A stretch of DNA of 64,000 bases, taken from contig NZ_CP063812.1 in assembly GCF_015277855.1 (NCBI RefSeq), positions 2,542,001-2,606,000 on the forward strand. The letters are read 5' to 3'. The notes under the pieces were generated by a model. That model made no database searches. It had not been told where the DNA came from and was given only the letters and a program-made list of their open reading frames with translations. How positions within the stretch are numbered: the stretch's first letter is position 1; every line of letters starts with the position of its first letter. Shown one piece after another: positions 36,378 to 45,164 of this stretch. Position numbers and translations under genes: made by a program. Source of the stretch: Microbacterium cremeum (GTDB lineage Bacteria; Actinomycetota; Actinomycetes; Actinomycetales; Microbacteriaceae).

Positions 36378-36977
36378 ATGTCGGTACGTCAGAGCCTGCT
36401 CGCGATCCTCGATCAGGGGCCGTGCTACGGCTACCAGCTGCGGGCGGAGTTCGACCGCCGCACCGGGTCGACGTGGCCGCTCAACGTCGGGCAGATCTAC
36501 AACACGCTCGACCGTCTCGAGCGTGACGGGCTCGTCGAGAAGCGCGACGTCGACGAGCACGGGCACGTCTACTGGCAGATCACGGATGCCGGAGCCGCCG
36601 AGGTGCGCGAGTGGCTGGCCTCCCCCGTCCAGCGTTCGCAGGGCACGCGCGACGAACTCGCGATCAAGCTCGCGATCGCGGCCACCCTGCCGGGCGTCGA
36701 CGTGGCCGACATCATCCAGACGCAGCGTCGTGCGTCGCTCGCCCAGCTGCAGGAGCTCAACCGCGCGAAGTACGCGGGCGCGAACCCCGACGGGCCCGAA
36801 GAGCTCGCGTGGTCGCTGGTCGTCGACTCCATGATCTTCGCGGCCGAGGCCGAGGTGCGCTGGCTCGACCACACCGAGCAGCGCCTCGCCCTCCACCCCG
36901 ACCACGCCATGACGCTCGAGCTCTCGACCGACAAACCCAAGCGCGGCCGGCCGGCGAAGGCCGAGGCATCCGCATGA
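36378..36977 (+). CDS. PadR-family transcriptional regulator
   Basis: A 199-residue winged-helix repressor with a C-terminal dimerisation helix (PadR subfamily 1/vinculin-type C domain). The DNA-binding part is at residues 1-80 (SLLAILDQGPCYGYQLRAEF, NVGQIYNTLDRLERDGLVE). It carries a good AGGAG site seven bases before the ATG. It overlaps the ABC ATPase gene by four bases, so it should sense the transporter's substrate and repress the three-gene operon through the dyad just upstream. Confidence 0.92.
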   Translation: MSVRQSLLAILDQGPCYGYQLRAEFDRRTGSTWPLNVGQIYNTLDRLERDGLVEKRDVDEHGHVYWQITDAGAAEVREWLASPVQRSQGTRDELAIKLAIAATLPGVDVADIIQTQRRASLAQLQELNRAKYAGANPDGPEELAWSLVVDSMIFAAEAEVRWLDHTEQRLALHPDHAMTLELSTDKPKRGRPAKAEASA

Positions 36978-37693
36978 CCGACACGGTGCTGCGCCTCGTC
37001 GGTGTCACGCAGCAATATGGCAGCGGCGCGACGGCCGTCTCTGCGCTGTCGGGCGTCGACTTCGAGGTGCGGCAGGGCGAGCTCGTCGCGGTGATGGGTC
37101 CGTCGGGCTCCGGCAAGTCCACGCTCCTGTCGATCGCCGGCGGACTGGCGACCCCGACCACCGGCGAAGTGGTCATCGAAGGCGCCTACCTCAGCGAGCA
37201 GTCACCGAAGCAGCTCGCACAGTTGCGGCGCCGGTCGCTCGGGTTCGTCTTCCAGGACTTCAACCTCATCCCGACCCTCACCGCCCTCGAGAACGTCACC
37301 CTCCCGCTCGAGCTCGACGGCTTCCGCTCACGGGTGGCGCGCCGCGCCGGCCGCGACGCCCTGGCGTCGGTCGGGCTGGCCGAGAAAGCGGACTCGTACC
37401 CCGACGACCTGTCGGGCGGTCAGCAGCAGCGCGTCGCGATCGCCCGTGCGGTCGTCGGCGGCCGACGCCTGATCCTGGCCGACGAGCCGACCGGCGCCCT
37501 CGACTCCGTCACCGGCGAGATGGTGCTGAAGATGCTGCGGGCGCGGGTGGATGCGGGCGCCGCCGGCATCCTCGTCACCCACGAAGCACGCCATGCGGCG
37601 TGGGCCGACCGCATCGTGTTCCTGCGCGACGGGCGCATCGTCGACGAGTCCCGCCGCGACGGTGCCGAGACCCTGCTGACGGGCATGCGATGA
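36974..37693 (+). CDS. ABC transporter ATP-binding protein (LolD/MacB type)
   Basis: The 239-residue ATPase has Walker A GPSGSGKSTLLS, Q-loop FQDFNLIPTLTALENV, signature LSGGQQQRVAIARA and Walker B LILADEPTGALDS. It belongs to the MacB/LolD/BceA branch that works with FtsX-type permeases. It starts inside the padR stop (ATGA) and ends inside the start of the permease (ATGA), so the three are tightly coupled. Likely exports or removes an antimicrobial compound or peptide from the membrane. Confidence 0.92.
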   Translation: MTDTVLRLVGVTQQYGSGATAVSALSGVDFEVRQGELVAVMGPSGSGKSTLLSIAGGLATPTTGEVVIEGAYLSEQSPKQLAQLRRRSLGFVFQDFNLIPTLTALENVTLPLELDGFRSRVARRAGRDALASVGLAEKADSYPDDLSGGQQQRVAIARAVVGGRRLILADEPTGALDSVTGEMVLKMLRARVDAGAAGILVTHEARHAAWADRIVFLRDGRIVDESRRDGAETLLTGMR

Positions 37694-40569
37694 CAGAGGT
37701 GCTGGACGCGCCGGCCGAGGCATCCGCTCCTCCCCCGGCATCGACGGATGCCGCGCCCCGGCGCCGCGGTGCGGGTCTGGGCCGGTGGCGTGTCGCCGCG
37801 CGCCTGGCGCGGCGGCAGGTGCGGCGCGCGTGGGCCTCGAGCGCGCTGGTCGCGACACTCGTGGCGCTGCCGATCGCGGGGATGTCGGCGTTCGTCGTGT
37901 ACTCCGCGAGCAGCATGCCGACCCCCGAGGAAGAGATCACGGCGGAGCTCGGGCAGATGCAGGCCTGGATCGAGCCCGTGGGTGTCCCGGACGCCGGGTT
38001 CTGGCAAGTGCCAATCGATCCGACTTGGCACGGCTATCCGATCGGGGCCGACGATGCCATGACGATTCCCGAGGGCGCGCCGCTCGACGATCCGACGACA
38101 GTGCTGCCCGCGGGCACCGAGGTGATCGCGATCGCGCAGGGGCGAGCAGCGGCACGGACTGCGGACGGGTCGACATCTCTTCCTGCGTGGGCGGGGGCGG
38201 CCTGGGACCCGCGCTTCGCCGGTGCGTACGACCTCGTCGAGGGTGAACGGCCGACGACATCCCGCGAAGCGATGGTGACGCCCGCGGCACTGGACTATCT
38301 CGGCATCGAGATCGGCGACGCGCTGGCGCTGCCCGACACGACGCAGGACTACACCGTTGTGGGCACGCTCAAGGCCGCGCAGCTGGCCGACGCCGACGCG
38401 GCGCTGTTCCTTCCCGCGTCGGCGCAGGATCTCGTCGGGGGGACGACCCGTTGGTACCTGCCCGAGCGGGAGCTGCCGTGGGTCGACGTGCAGAGACTCA
38501 ACCAGGAGGGTGGCGTCGTGGCGCTCTCGCGCGCCGTCCTGCTGGATCCTCCCGTCTTCGAGAACCGCTACTACGCGTCGGCGATGCCGATGGGCTGGTG
38601 GTCGACGATGTGGCCGCTCGTGCTCATGCTGACAGTCGCCGGGCTCTTCGCGGGCTATGTCGTGGTGATGCTCGCCGGCGCCGCGTTCGCTGTCGCCGCG
38701 CGGAGACAGCAGCGGGCGCTCGCGGTCGCGGCCAGCGTCGGCGCCGATCGCCGCGACCTCTCGCGCACGATCCTGCTGCAGGGCACCTCCCTCGGTCTCG
38801 TCGGCGGTGCGATCGGAGTGCTCTCCGGTGTCGGCATCGCCGCGCTGGTCATGGCCCTCACCTCCGACGGCAGGGCGACGCAGTTCTGGGGCTTCCATGT
38901 GCCGTGGGAGCTGCTCACCGGGATCCTCGTGTTCGCGGTCGTGGTGGGCGCCGCCTCGGCATGGATGCCCGCGCGTCGCGTCGCGCGCACCGATGCACTC
39001 CAGGCGCTGCGCGGCGCGAGACGGCCGCAGAAGCCGATCGCGTCGCGCCCGGTGTGGGGCTCGATCCTGCTCGTGCTCGGCGTGGCGATCACGCTTCTCA
39101 GCGCGTTCGCGGTCGCGACGATCAACGCGACGAGCGCCTTCGGATACGACTCGCCGATGCGCTACATCCCCGCGTATGGCATCGTCGTGGGGCCGATCGT
39201 CGCGCAGTTCGGCATCCTGATGTCGGGCCGGTGGCTGCTGTGGGTGTCGTCGCGCGGGCTGTCGCACGTGGGCGCCGCGGCCAAGCTCGCGTCGAGGGAT
39301 GCCGCCGCCAACGCCTCGCGCACGGTTCCGGCGTTCGCAGCGATCGCGGCGACCGTGTTCATCGGGGTCTTCGCGCTGGGCCAGTCGTCGATGCAGACGG
39401 CACAGTCCGCGCGGATGTGGTTCTACCAGGCGCCGGTCGGCAGCATCGCGGTCTCGTTCTGGCCCGGCCCCGGGTCGACGACCGGCACGCTGACCGGGGA
39501 CGAGGCCGAGGAAGCGGCCGCGGCCGCGACTCAGCTCGCGCGCGACGCGGACGCCGACGAGGTCGCGGTGCTGTCGCGTCAGCAGCGGGCGTGGTCGTAC
39601 GCGAGCCCCGACGCGGTTCCGGACGATCTCACGTTCACCCTTGCGGTGCTTCCCGAGGAGTACCTCCTCGACCCGGAGGACGGTTCCTTCCAGTCGTCAG
39701 GGCAGGATCCCAGCAATCCGCTCTCGGTCATCGCGCCGGATGACCTCGAGACCGCGATCGGGGTCGAGCTGTCGGCATCCGACCTCGCCGCGTACCGGGC
39801 GGGCGCGGCCGTCGTGCCGGACGCCCGCTTCGTCACCGACGCGTCGATCACGGTCGAGACCTATGAGGCCGTCGACCAGTACGAGGGGCGCGTGCCCGAC
39901 AACATCTTCGAGCATCACCCGGACTCCCCTCCGTTCGCAGACCCGTTGGCCGCGGAGCGGCTCGACGCGATCGTGGTCGACGCGCCGCTGCAGCCGGTCA
40001 GCATCGCGATCGCACCGCACACCGCGGAGCGCCTCGGCATGACGCTCGCACCCGAGCGTGTGGTGGCCTCGACGCAGGAGCCGCTGAGTCAGCGTGCGCG
40101 TGATCGGATGCAGTCGCAGGCGGAAGGCCTCAGCACCAACGCCTACGTCATCTCGCCGTACGCCGAACTCGGGCCGCCGAGCGACGCCGCATGGATGGTG
40201 CCGCTGCTCACCGCCGTCTCGGTGCTCGTGCTCGGGGCGAGCGCCGTCGCGCTCGGGCTCGCGCGGTTCGAACGCCGGCCCGACGATGCGACGCTCGCCG
40301 CCGTCGGCGGCACGCGTTCGCTGCGGCGGCGCATCGGGTACTGGCAGGGGCTCATCATCGCCGGGTTCGGAACCGCGGCCGGTGCGCTCGCCGGAGTCCT
40401 TCCACCGATCGGGTTCTCGATCCAGTCCGGCGGCGTGCAGCTGCTGTCCGACATTCCGTGGTGGCTCATCGCGAGCCTGGTCGTCGCGCTCCCGCTCGCG
40501 ATCGCGGTGGCGAACTGGCTCGTCCCGCCGCGGCATCCGGATCTCACCCGCCGCACGGTGATCACGTGA
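37690..40569 (+). CDS. FtsX-like ABC permease, large form
   Basis: A 959-residue permease with ten predicted helices: one near residue 60-85 (SALVATLVALPIAGMSAF), three between about 300 and 430 (WPLVLMLTVAGLFAGYVVV and others), three between about 455 and 560, and three at the C-terminus (VPLLTAVSVLVLGASAV, then LIIAGFGTAAGALAGV and IASLVVALPLAIAVA). Two large extracytoplasmic regions (about 90-300 and 570-830) flank the middle block. This is the duplicated FtsX layout of actinobacterial MacB-like exporters. It forms an operon with padR and the ATPase. Confidence 0.88.
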   Translation: MTEVLDAPAEASAPPPASTDAAPRRRGAGLGRWRVAARLARRQVRRAWASSALVATLVALPIAGMSAFVVYSASSMPTPEEEITAELGQMQAWIEPVGVPDAGFWQVPIDPTWHGYPIGADDAMTIPEGAPLDDPTTVLPAGTEVIAIAQGRAAARTADGSTSLPAWAGAAWDPRFAGAYDLVEGERPTTSREAMVTPAALDYLGIEIGDALALPDTTQDYTVVGTLKAAQLADADAALFLPASAQDLVGGTTRWYLPERELPWVDVQRLNQEGGVVALSRAVLLDPPVFENRYYASAMPMGWWSTMWPLVLMLTVAGLFAGYVVVMLAGAAFAVAARRQQRALAVAASVGADRRDLSRTILLQGTSLGLVGGAIGVLSGVGIAALVMALTSDGRATQFWGFHVPWELLTGILVFAVVVGAASAWMPARRVARTDALQALRGARRPQKPIASRPVWGSILLVLGVAITLLSAFAVATINATSAFGYDSPMRYIPAYGIVVGPIVAQFGILMSGRWLLWVSSRGLSHVGAAAKLASRDAAANASRTVPAFAAIAATVFIGVFALGQSSMQTAQSARMWFYQAPVGSIAVSFWPGPGSTTGTLTGDEAEEAAAAATQLARDADADEVAVLSRQQRAWSYASPDAVPDDLTFTLAVLPEEYLLDPEDGSFQSSGQDPSNPLSVIAPDDLETAIGVELSASDLAAYRAGAAVVPDARFVTDASITVETYEAVDQYEGRVPDNIFEHHPDSPPFADPLAAERLDAIVVDAPLQPVSIAIAPHTAERLGMTLAPERVVASTQEPLSQRARDRMQSQAEGLSTNAYVISPYAELGPPSDAAWMVPLLTAVSVLVLGASAVALGLARFERRPDDATLAAVGGTRSLRRRIGYWQGLIIAGFGTAAGALAGVLPPIGFSIQSGGVQLLSDIPWWLIASLVVALPLAIAVANWLVPPRHPDLTRRTVIT

Positions 40570-40593
40570 GACGAATCAGCCCCTGCCGGACAT

Positions 40594-40620
40594 TACATAG
40601 TGAACGGCCTTCACTATGTA
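40594..40620. promoter_or_regulatory. Perfect 11-base inverted repeat operator
   Basis: TACATAGTGAA, five spacer bases CGGCC, then TTCACTATGTA. It lies 25 bases after the permease stop and 19 bases before a 34-codon ORF. It differs from the padR operator, so a different repressor (PadR- or TetR-like) probably reads it. Confidence 0.7.
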
Positions 40621-40639
40621 CCCCACGAGAGGACGTGAC

Positions 40640-40744
40640 ATGAACCCCATCGTGCCCGCTGTGGACCCCGCGGCGATCGCACTGCCGCCCACGCAGCCGA
40701 TCGACATCACCGAACTCGCCGCGCAGAGCATCATCCCCCGCTGA
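40640..40744 (+). CDS. 34-residue peptide ORF behind an operator
   Basis: ATG at 40640 has an AGAGGA ribosome site about seven bases upstream and opens a 34-codon frame: MNPIVPAVDPAAIALPP, then TQPIDITELAAQSIIPR. It has no Cys, no signal peptide, and an ordinary codon composition. It lies right after a perfect operator palindrome and the export operon, and before the repeat block. No family is recognised. It could be a small regulatory or exported peptide, or the remnant of a replaced gene. Confidence 0.45.
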   Translation: MNPIVPAVDPAAIALPPTQPIDITELAAQSIIPR

Positions 40745-40780
40745 GCCCGCTCAGCCCGCGCGGCACCGCGGCGAGCAGGC

Positions 40781-41045
40781 GACGGATGCCGCGGCCACGG
40801 CCGCCAGACCCTCGCGGCTGCACAAACCTGTCACGGCGCACCAGATCAGAGGCGCCACGGCAGGAAACTGGCGCCACGCACCGGCGACGGATGCCGCGAC
40901 CACGGCCGCGCGACCCTCGCGGCTGCACAAACCTGTCACGGCGCACCAGATCGGAGGCGCCACGGCAGGAAAGTGGCGCCACGACGAAAAGTAGCGCCGC
41001 GACAGAGAAGGGGTGCCGCAGCAGGAAACTGGCGCCACGCACCGG
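40781..41045. repeat. 105-base direct repeat carrying the GGCGCC palindrome
   Basis: Unit 1 at 40781-40885 is repeated from 40886 to about 40983, and a third partial copy covers about 41020-41050 (caggaaactggcgccacgca and onward). Each unit begins GACGGATGCCGCG and carries, inverted, the palindromic element seen at 9.2 and 10.5 kb (22-base cores at 40835-40856 and 40940-40961). No coding sequence is seen from 40745 to 41106. Confidence 0.85.
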
Positions 41046-41095
41046 CGACGGATGCCGTGGGCGCGGCATCCTGTCGTCTCCCAGGTCGTACGCAC

Positions 41096-41101
41096 TACCC
41101 T
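41096..41101 (+). promoter_or_regulatory. -10 element TACCCT, leaderless start of the helicase gene
   Basis: TACCCT followed by five bases and GTG 41107. It fixes the start well inside the longer open frame, which otherwise runs through the repeat. Confidence 0.5.
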
Positions 41102-41106
41102 TAAGC

Positions 41107-42924
41107 GTGACTTCCACGGATTCTTCCATCGAGGCAGAGGCTCAGGCCGAGCCCGCAGCGATGACGTTCGCCGATCTGGCCCTGGGCGAGCCGGTGCTCA
41201 AAGCCCTCCGCGAGATCGGCTACGAGACCCCCTCCGCCATCCAGGCCGCGACCATCCCGCCGCTTCTCGCCGGACGCGACGTCGTCGGGCTCGCGCAGAC
41301 CGGAACCGGCAAGACGGCCGCGTTCGCACTGCCGATCATCGACCGTCTCGACCTCTCGCAGAAGGCGCCGCAGGCGCTCGTGCTCGCGCCGACGCGTGAG
41401 CTGGCGCTCCAGGTCTGCGAGGCGTTCGAGAAGTACGCCGGCCACCTGAAGAACGTGCACGTGCTGCCCGTCTACGGCGGCCAGGGCTACGGGGTGCAGC
41501 TGTCGGCGCTACGCCGGGGCGTCCACATCGTCGTCGGCACGCCCGGCCGCATCATCGACCACCTCGAGAAGGGCACGCTCGACCTCTCGGAGCTCAAGTA
41601 CCTCGTGCTCGACGAGGCCGACGAGATGCTCAAGATGGGCTTCGCCGAGGATGTCGAGACCATCCTCGCCGAGACCCCCGAGACCAAGCAGGTCGCGCTC
41701 TTCTCGGCCACGATGCCCGCCGCGATCCGCCGCATGTCGAAGCAGTACCTGCACGACCCCGAAGAGATCACGGTCAAGGGCAAGACGCAGACCTCGGCGA
41801 ACGTCCCCCAGCGCTACCTCGTCGTGCAGTGGCAGCAGAAGATGGACGCCCTCACGCGCATCCTCGAGGTCGAGAACTTCGACGGCATGATCGTCTTCGG
41901 CCGCACCCGTTCGATCACCGAGGAGATCGCCGAGAAGCTCCGCGCCCGCGGCTACTCCGCCGCCGCGATCAACGGCGACGTCGCCCAGCCGCAGCGCGAG
42001 AAGACCGTCAACCAGCTGAAGTCGGGCAAGCTCGACATCCTGGTGGCGACCGACGTCGCCGCCCGCGGGCTCGATGTCGAGCGCATCTCGCACGTCGTCA
42101 ACTACGACATCCCCACCGACTCCGAGTCGTACGTGCACCGCATCGGGCGCACCGGCCGCGCCGGGCGCTCGGGCGACGCGATCAGCTTCGTGACACCGCG
42201 TGAGCGCGGTCTCGTCAAGATGATCGAGCGCGCGACGCGCCAGGAGATGACCCAGATGTCGCTCCCCAGCGTCGATGAGGTCAACGAGACGCGCCTGTCG
42301 CGGTTCGACGACCGCATCACCGCGGCGCTCGGCGACTCCGAGCGCATCGATCGCTTCCGCGACATCGTCGCCCACTACGTCCGCAACAACGACGTGCCCG
42401 AGGTCGACGTCGCCGCAGCGCTCGCGATCGTGGCGCAGGGCGACACCCCTCTGCTGCTCGAGCCCGACGCCGAGCCCGAGGCGCCGCGCGAGCGCCGGGA
42501 GCGCACCGACCGCGACCGCGGCGACCGCCCCGACCGCGGTGATCGCCCGGAGCGTCGCGCTCCGCGCGAGGGCCTGGCGACCTACCGCATCGCCGTGGGC
42601 AAGCGCCACCGCGTCGAGCCGCGCCAGATCGTCGGCGCCCTCGCGAACGAGGGTGGGCTGCGCCGCGACGACTTCGGTGCGATCCAGATCATGCCCGCCT
42701 TCTCCCTCGTCGAGCTGCCGGCGAATCTGTCGCGCGAGACGCTCGACCGACTCTCCGACACGCGCATCTCGGGGCAGCTCATCGAGCTGCGCCCTGACGC
42801 CGGCCGCCCGCAGCGGCGCACCGACGGCGAGCGCAAGCCGTACCGCGACGACCGCGGCCCGAACCGCCCGAGCTTCCGCGACGGCGGCGACCGCAAGCCC
42901 CGTTACAAGCGCGGCGACGGCTGA
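41107..42924 (+). CDS. DEAD-box RNA helicase, DeaD/CsdA-like
   Basis: A 605-residue RNA helicase. Motifs in order are Q (GYETPSAIQ, about residue 38), Walker [32 protein letters not shown], and [13 protein letters not shown]; after the core comes an Arg/Asp-rich spacer, a DbpA-type RNA-binding domain ([20 protein letters not shown], then IELRPDAG) and a basic Arg/Asp/Gly tail. It likely unwinds rRNA or structured mRNA in ribosome assembly or cold. GTG 41107 is chosen because of the upstream -10 box; the longer frame translates repeat DNA. Confidence 0.93.
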   Translation: MTSTDSSIEAEAQAEPAAMTFADLALGEPVLKALREIGYETPSAIQAATIPPLLAGRDVVGLAQTGTGKTAAFALPIIDRLDLSQKAPQALVLAPTRELALQVCEAFEKYAGHLKNVHVLPVYGGQGYGVQLSALRRGVHIVVGTPGRIIDHLEKGTLDLSELKYLVLDEADEMLKMGFAEDVETILAETPETKQVALFSATMPAAIRRMSKQYLHDPEEITVKGKTQTSANVPQRYLVVQWQQKMDALTRILEVENFDGMIVFGRTRSITEEIAEKLRARGYSAAAINGDVAQPQREKTVNQLKSGKLDILVATDVAARGLDVERISHVVNYDIPTDSESYVHRIGRTGRAGRSGDAISFVTPRERGLVKMIERATRQEMTQMSLPSVDEVNETRLSRFDDRITAALGDSERIDRFRDIVAHYVRNNDVPEVDVAAALAIVAQGDTPLLLEPDAEPEAPRERRERTDRDRGDRPDRGDRPERRAPREGLATYRIAVGKRHRVEPRQIVGALANEGGLRRDDFGAIQIMPAFSLVELPANLSRETLDRLSDTRISGQLIELRPDAGRPQRRTDGERKPYRDDRGPNRPSFRDGGDRKPRYKRGDG

Positions 42925-43125
42925 GGCATCCGTCCCTCCCGAACCGCGCTCAGGTGGCACGACACGCCGCTTCGCACACCCCAAGCCGCGTGTCCCGCCA
43001 CCCGAACGCCGGAACCGCACGTTCACGCGGCGACGGCTGAGGCATCCGTCCCTCCCGAACCGCGCTCAGGTGGCACGACACGCCGCATCGCACACCCCAA
43101 CCCGCGTGTCCCGCCACCCGAACGC
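42911..43125. repeat. 99-base tandem duplication at the helicase 3' end
   Basis: The segment 42911-43009, which includes the last five codons and stop of the helicase gene, is repeated at 43027-43125 with two mismatches (period 116). Each copy holds a hairpin (42953-43002 in the first: GGTGGCACGACACGC and GCGTGTCCCGCCACC with two mispairs), so the gene ends in two tandem terminator-like hairpins. The rest of the gap 42925-43220 shows no gene. Confidence 0.85.
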
Positions 43126-43208
43126 GCCGCGCGCGGCGACTCACGACGCTGTGCGCGAACGCGCGCCCCGCGCGTCCGCGCCCGCCAGCTTGCTCCCAGC
43201 CGCGCCCG

Positions 43209-43214
43209 TAGGAT
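43209..43214 (+). promoter_or_regulatory. -10 element TAGGAT, leaderless start
   Basis: TAGGAT followed by six bases and ATG 43221. Confidence 0.5.
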
Positions 43215-43220
43215 CGATCC

Positions 43221-44579
43221 ATGGCCGGATTCTGGGGCAAGCGCAAGCGTGAGCAGGAAGAGCTGGACGCACAGGACGCGGATCTCGCGCGCCATGCCCA
43301 GAAGTCTCTGGTCGCCGCCGACGAGCGCATCCGCCTGACCACCGACGAGCTGGCGTTCGCCGAGGCCGAGCTGGGCCCCGGCGCCACGAAGGACCTCCGC
43401 GACGCCCTCGACGCGGTGCGCACGCACCTGCAGGAGGCCTTCCACCTGCACCAGCTCAACCACGACGAGATCCCCGACACCCGCGAAGAGCTCCGCACCC
43501 GCAACGCTCGCATCGTTCAGCTGTGCGAATGGGCCGAGGACCTGCTCGACGACCGCACCGAGGCGCTGGCGACGCCCATCGAGCGCGCCCGTCGCGCCCC
43601 CGAGATCATCGCGAAGGTGAGGGCGGATGCCGCACGCCTTCGTCTGCGCGTGCCCGATGCCCGCTCGACCGTCCAGCGCATGGGCGCACGCTACTCGGCG
43701 CACGCGCTGGCGCAGATCGAGGCGAACCCGGCCGAGGCCGAGCAGCTGCTCGGGTTCGCCGAGCACAGCGCCGGTGTGGCCGAGCGGCGCCGCGAGGCGG
43801 GTCAGCGCGAGCAGGCCAACATGGCGCTCGAGGCGGCGATGGAGTCGGTGCGCCGCGCCGAGACCCTCCTGGACGCCGTCGAGACGTTCGAGGTCGAGGC
43901 GCTGCGCGCCGAGTCGACGCTCGCCGCGATCGTCGAGGATTCGCGCGGTGACATCGCGGTCGCCCTGAAGGAGCCGCACTCCCCCGCCGTCAGCGCGGCG
44001 ATCGGCGAGCTGCAGGCCGCGCTGGCCGCACTGCCCGCCGCGGGCGTGAACACCGACCCTTTCGAGCAGTTGTCGCGCCTGCGCGAGGCGAACTCCGCGC
44101 TGGACGAGGCGATCGCGGTCGCCCGCGAGCGCGCGGCCCGGCCGATCCCCCCGCTGGAGCACGTGCGCCACGCGATCGACGACGCCGACCGTCAGCTGGC
44201 GGTCGCCCGCGACGTGATCGCGGGTCATCGCGGCTGGATCGGCGCCGATGCCCGCACCCGCCTCGCCGAGGCGGAGCGCGTCCGCACCGACCTCGACCGC
44301 TATCTCGGCACGTCCGCCGCCGCGGCGACCTTGATCGACGAGGACCACCGCGAGCACGCGTTCGCGATGGCACGCCGTGCCGCCTTCCTCGCGAGCGAAG
44401 GGCTGCAGCTCGCCCAGCGCGACATCGACACCGCCCGCCCGCAGCCCGACCAGTGGGGCGGCGGGTACGGCCCTCAGCCGGGGTGGGGCGGCGGCCGCCG
44501 AAGCGGGGGTGGCGACCTCATGGGCGGCATCCTGGGCGGTCTCGTGATCGGCAGCATCCTCGACGGCATCTTCGACTGA
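43221..44579 (+). CDS. Long coiled-coil protein with Gly-rich hydrophobic tail
   Basis: A 452-residue, mostly helical, Ala/Glu/Arg-rich protein. It resembles the C-terminal portion of actinobacterial TPM-domain proteins, but the TPM domain itself is absent. The tail (about 405-452) is Gly-rich (QWGGGYGPQPGWGGGRR) and ends in a hydrophobic Gly-rich segment (LMGGILGGLVIGSILDG), which suggests membrane contact. Start is ATG 43221, supported by TAGGAT six bases upstream. Function unknown; it may be a scaffold at the envelope. Confidence 0.75.
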   Translation: MAGFWGKRKREQEELDAQDADLARHAQKSLVAADERIRLTTDELAFAEAELGPGATKDLRDALDAVRTHLQEAFHLHQLNHDEIPDTREELRTRNARIVQLCEWAEDLLDDRTEALATPIERARRAPEIIAKVRADAARLRLRVPDARSTVQRMGARYSAHALAQIEANPAEAEQLLGFAEHSAGVAERRREAGQREQANMALEAAMESVRRAETLLDAVETFEVEALRAESTLAAIVEDSRGDIAVALKEPHSPAVSAAIGELQAALAALPAAGVNTDPFEQLSRLREANSALDEAIAVARERAARPIPPLEHVRHAIDDADRQLAVARDVIAGHRGWIGADARTRLAEAERVRTDLDRYLGTSAAAATLIDEDHREHAFAMARRAAFLASEGLQLAQRDIDTARPQPDQWGGGYGPQPGWGGGRRSGGGDLMGGILGGLVIGSILDGIFD

Positions 44580-44690
44580 GACGGATGCCGCGACGGACGC
44601 GATCTCGCGGATCCGGCGTATCAGGCACGAACCCGGCCGACTCTCGTTCCCCGGTGGGGTCACCCAGACCTCGCAGGGGAGGAAAGTCCT

Positions 44691-45095
44691 ATGTTGAAGA
44701 AGTCCATTGCCGCCGCCACCCTCACGGTGGGTCTCGTGCTCGGCGGAGCGGGCGTCGCGTCGGCGCACGAATGCTGGATCCCGGATCGCAGCGACCGGGG
44801 AAACGCCGGGTCTACGAACTCGCAGAACTGGGCGACGCTGTACATCTCCGAGCTGTTCGCGAGCGCCCACGAGTTCCTCGGCGGCGCGCCGCTCACCCCC
44901 GCTCAGGTCGACGAGGCCGTCGCAATGGCCGAGGCCGCCGGCATCCCGACGTCGCTGACGACGTTCACGCGAGACACGCTGCCCAAGGGCAAGGGCGGGC
45001 CCGACCACTCGTCCGATGGCAAGGGCATCGACCATTTCTTCCACACATACGAGGCTCAGCTGGTCGAGATCTTCCTGACGGTCCAGGCGGGCTGA
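44691..45095 (+). CDS. Small secreted protein
   Basis: A 134-residue protein with a clear signal peptide (KKSIAAATLTVGLVLGGAGVA, cleavage after ASA at residue 25). The mature part is about 109 residues, has one Cys and a His-rich stretch (GKGIDHFFHTYEAQ). A strong GGGGAGGAAAG ribosome site stands before the ATG. No family is recognised. A bidirectional GGATGCC hairpin follows it. Confidence 0.75.
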   Translation: MLKKSIAAATLTVGLVLGGAGVASAHECWIPDRSDRGNAGSTNSQNWATLYISELFASAHEFLGGAPLTPAQVDEAVAMAEAAGIPTSLTTFTRDTLPKGKGGPDHSSDGKGIDHFFHTYEAQLVEIFLTVQAG

Positions 45096-45100
45096 GCGTG

Positions 45101-45155
45101 CGACGACGGATGCCTCGGCGCGCCGTTCACGCGCGAGCCGGGGCATCCGTCGTCG
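45101..45155. terminator. Bidirectional GACGGATGCC hairpin
   Basis: Arms CGACGACGGATGCC (45101-45114) and GGCATCCGTCGTCG (45142-45155), with further imperfect pairing inside, between the convergent secreted protein and amidohydrolase genes. Confidence 0.7.
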
Positions 45156-45164
45156 TGGACGAGC

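Noticed and set aside
40640..40744. Cys-containing lantibiotic or lasso peptide precursor
   Set aside because: No Cys, no leader motif and no modification enzyme in the neighbourhood.
40786..41106. N-terminal extension of the DEAD-box helicase
   Set aside because: The frame is translated repeat sequence; the leaderless -10 box and family length favour GTG 41107.
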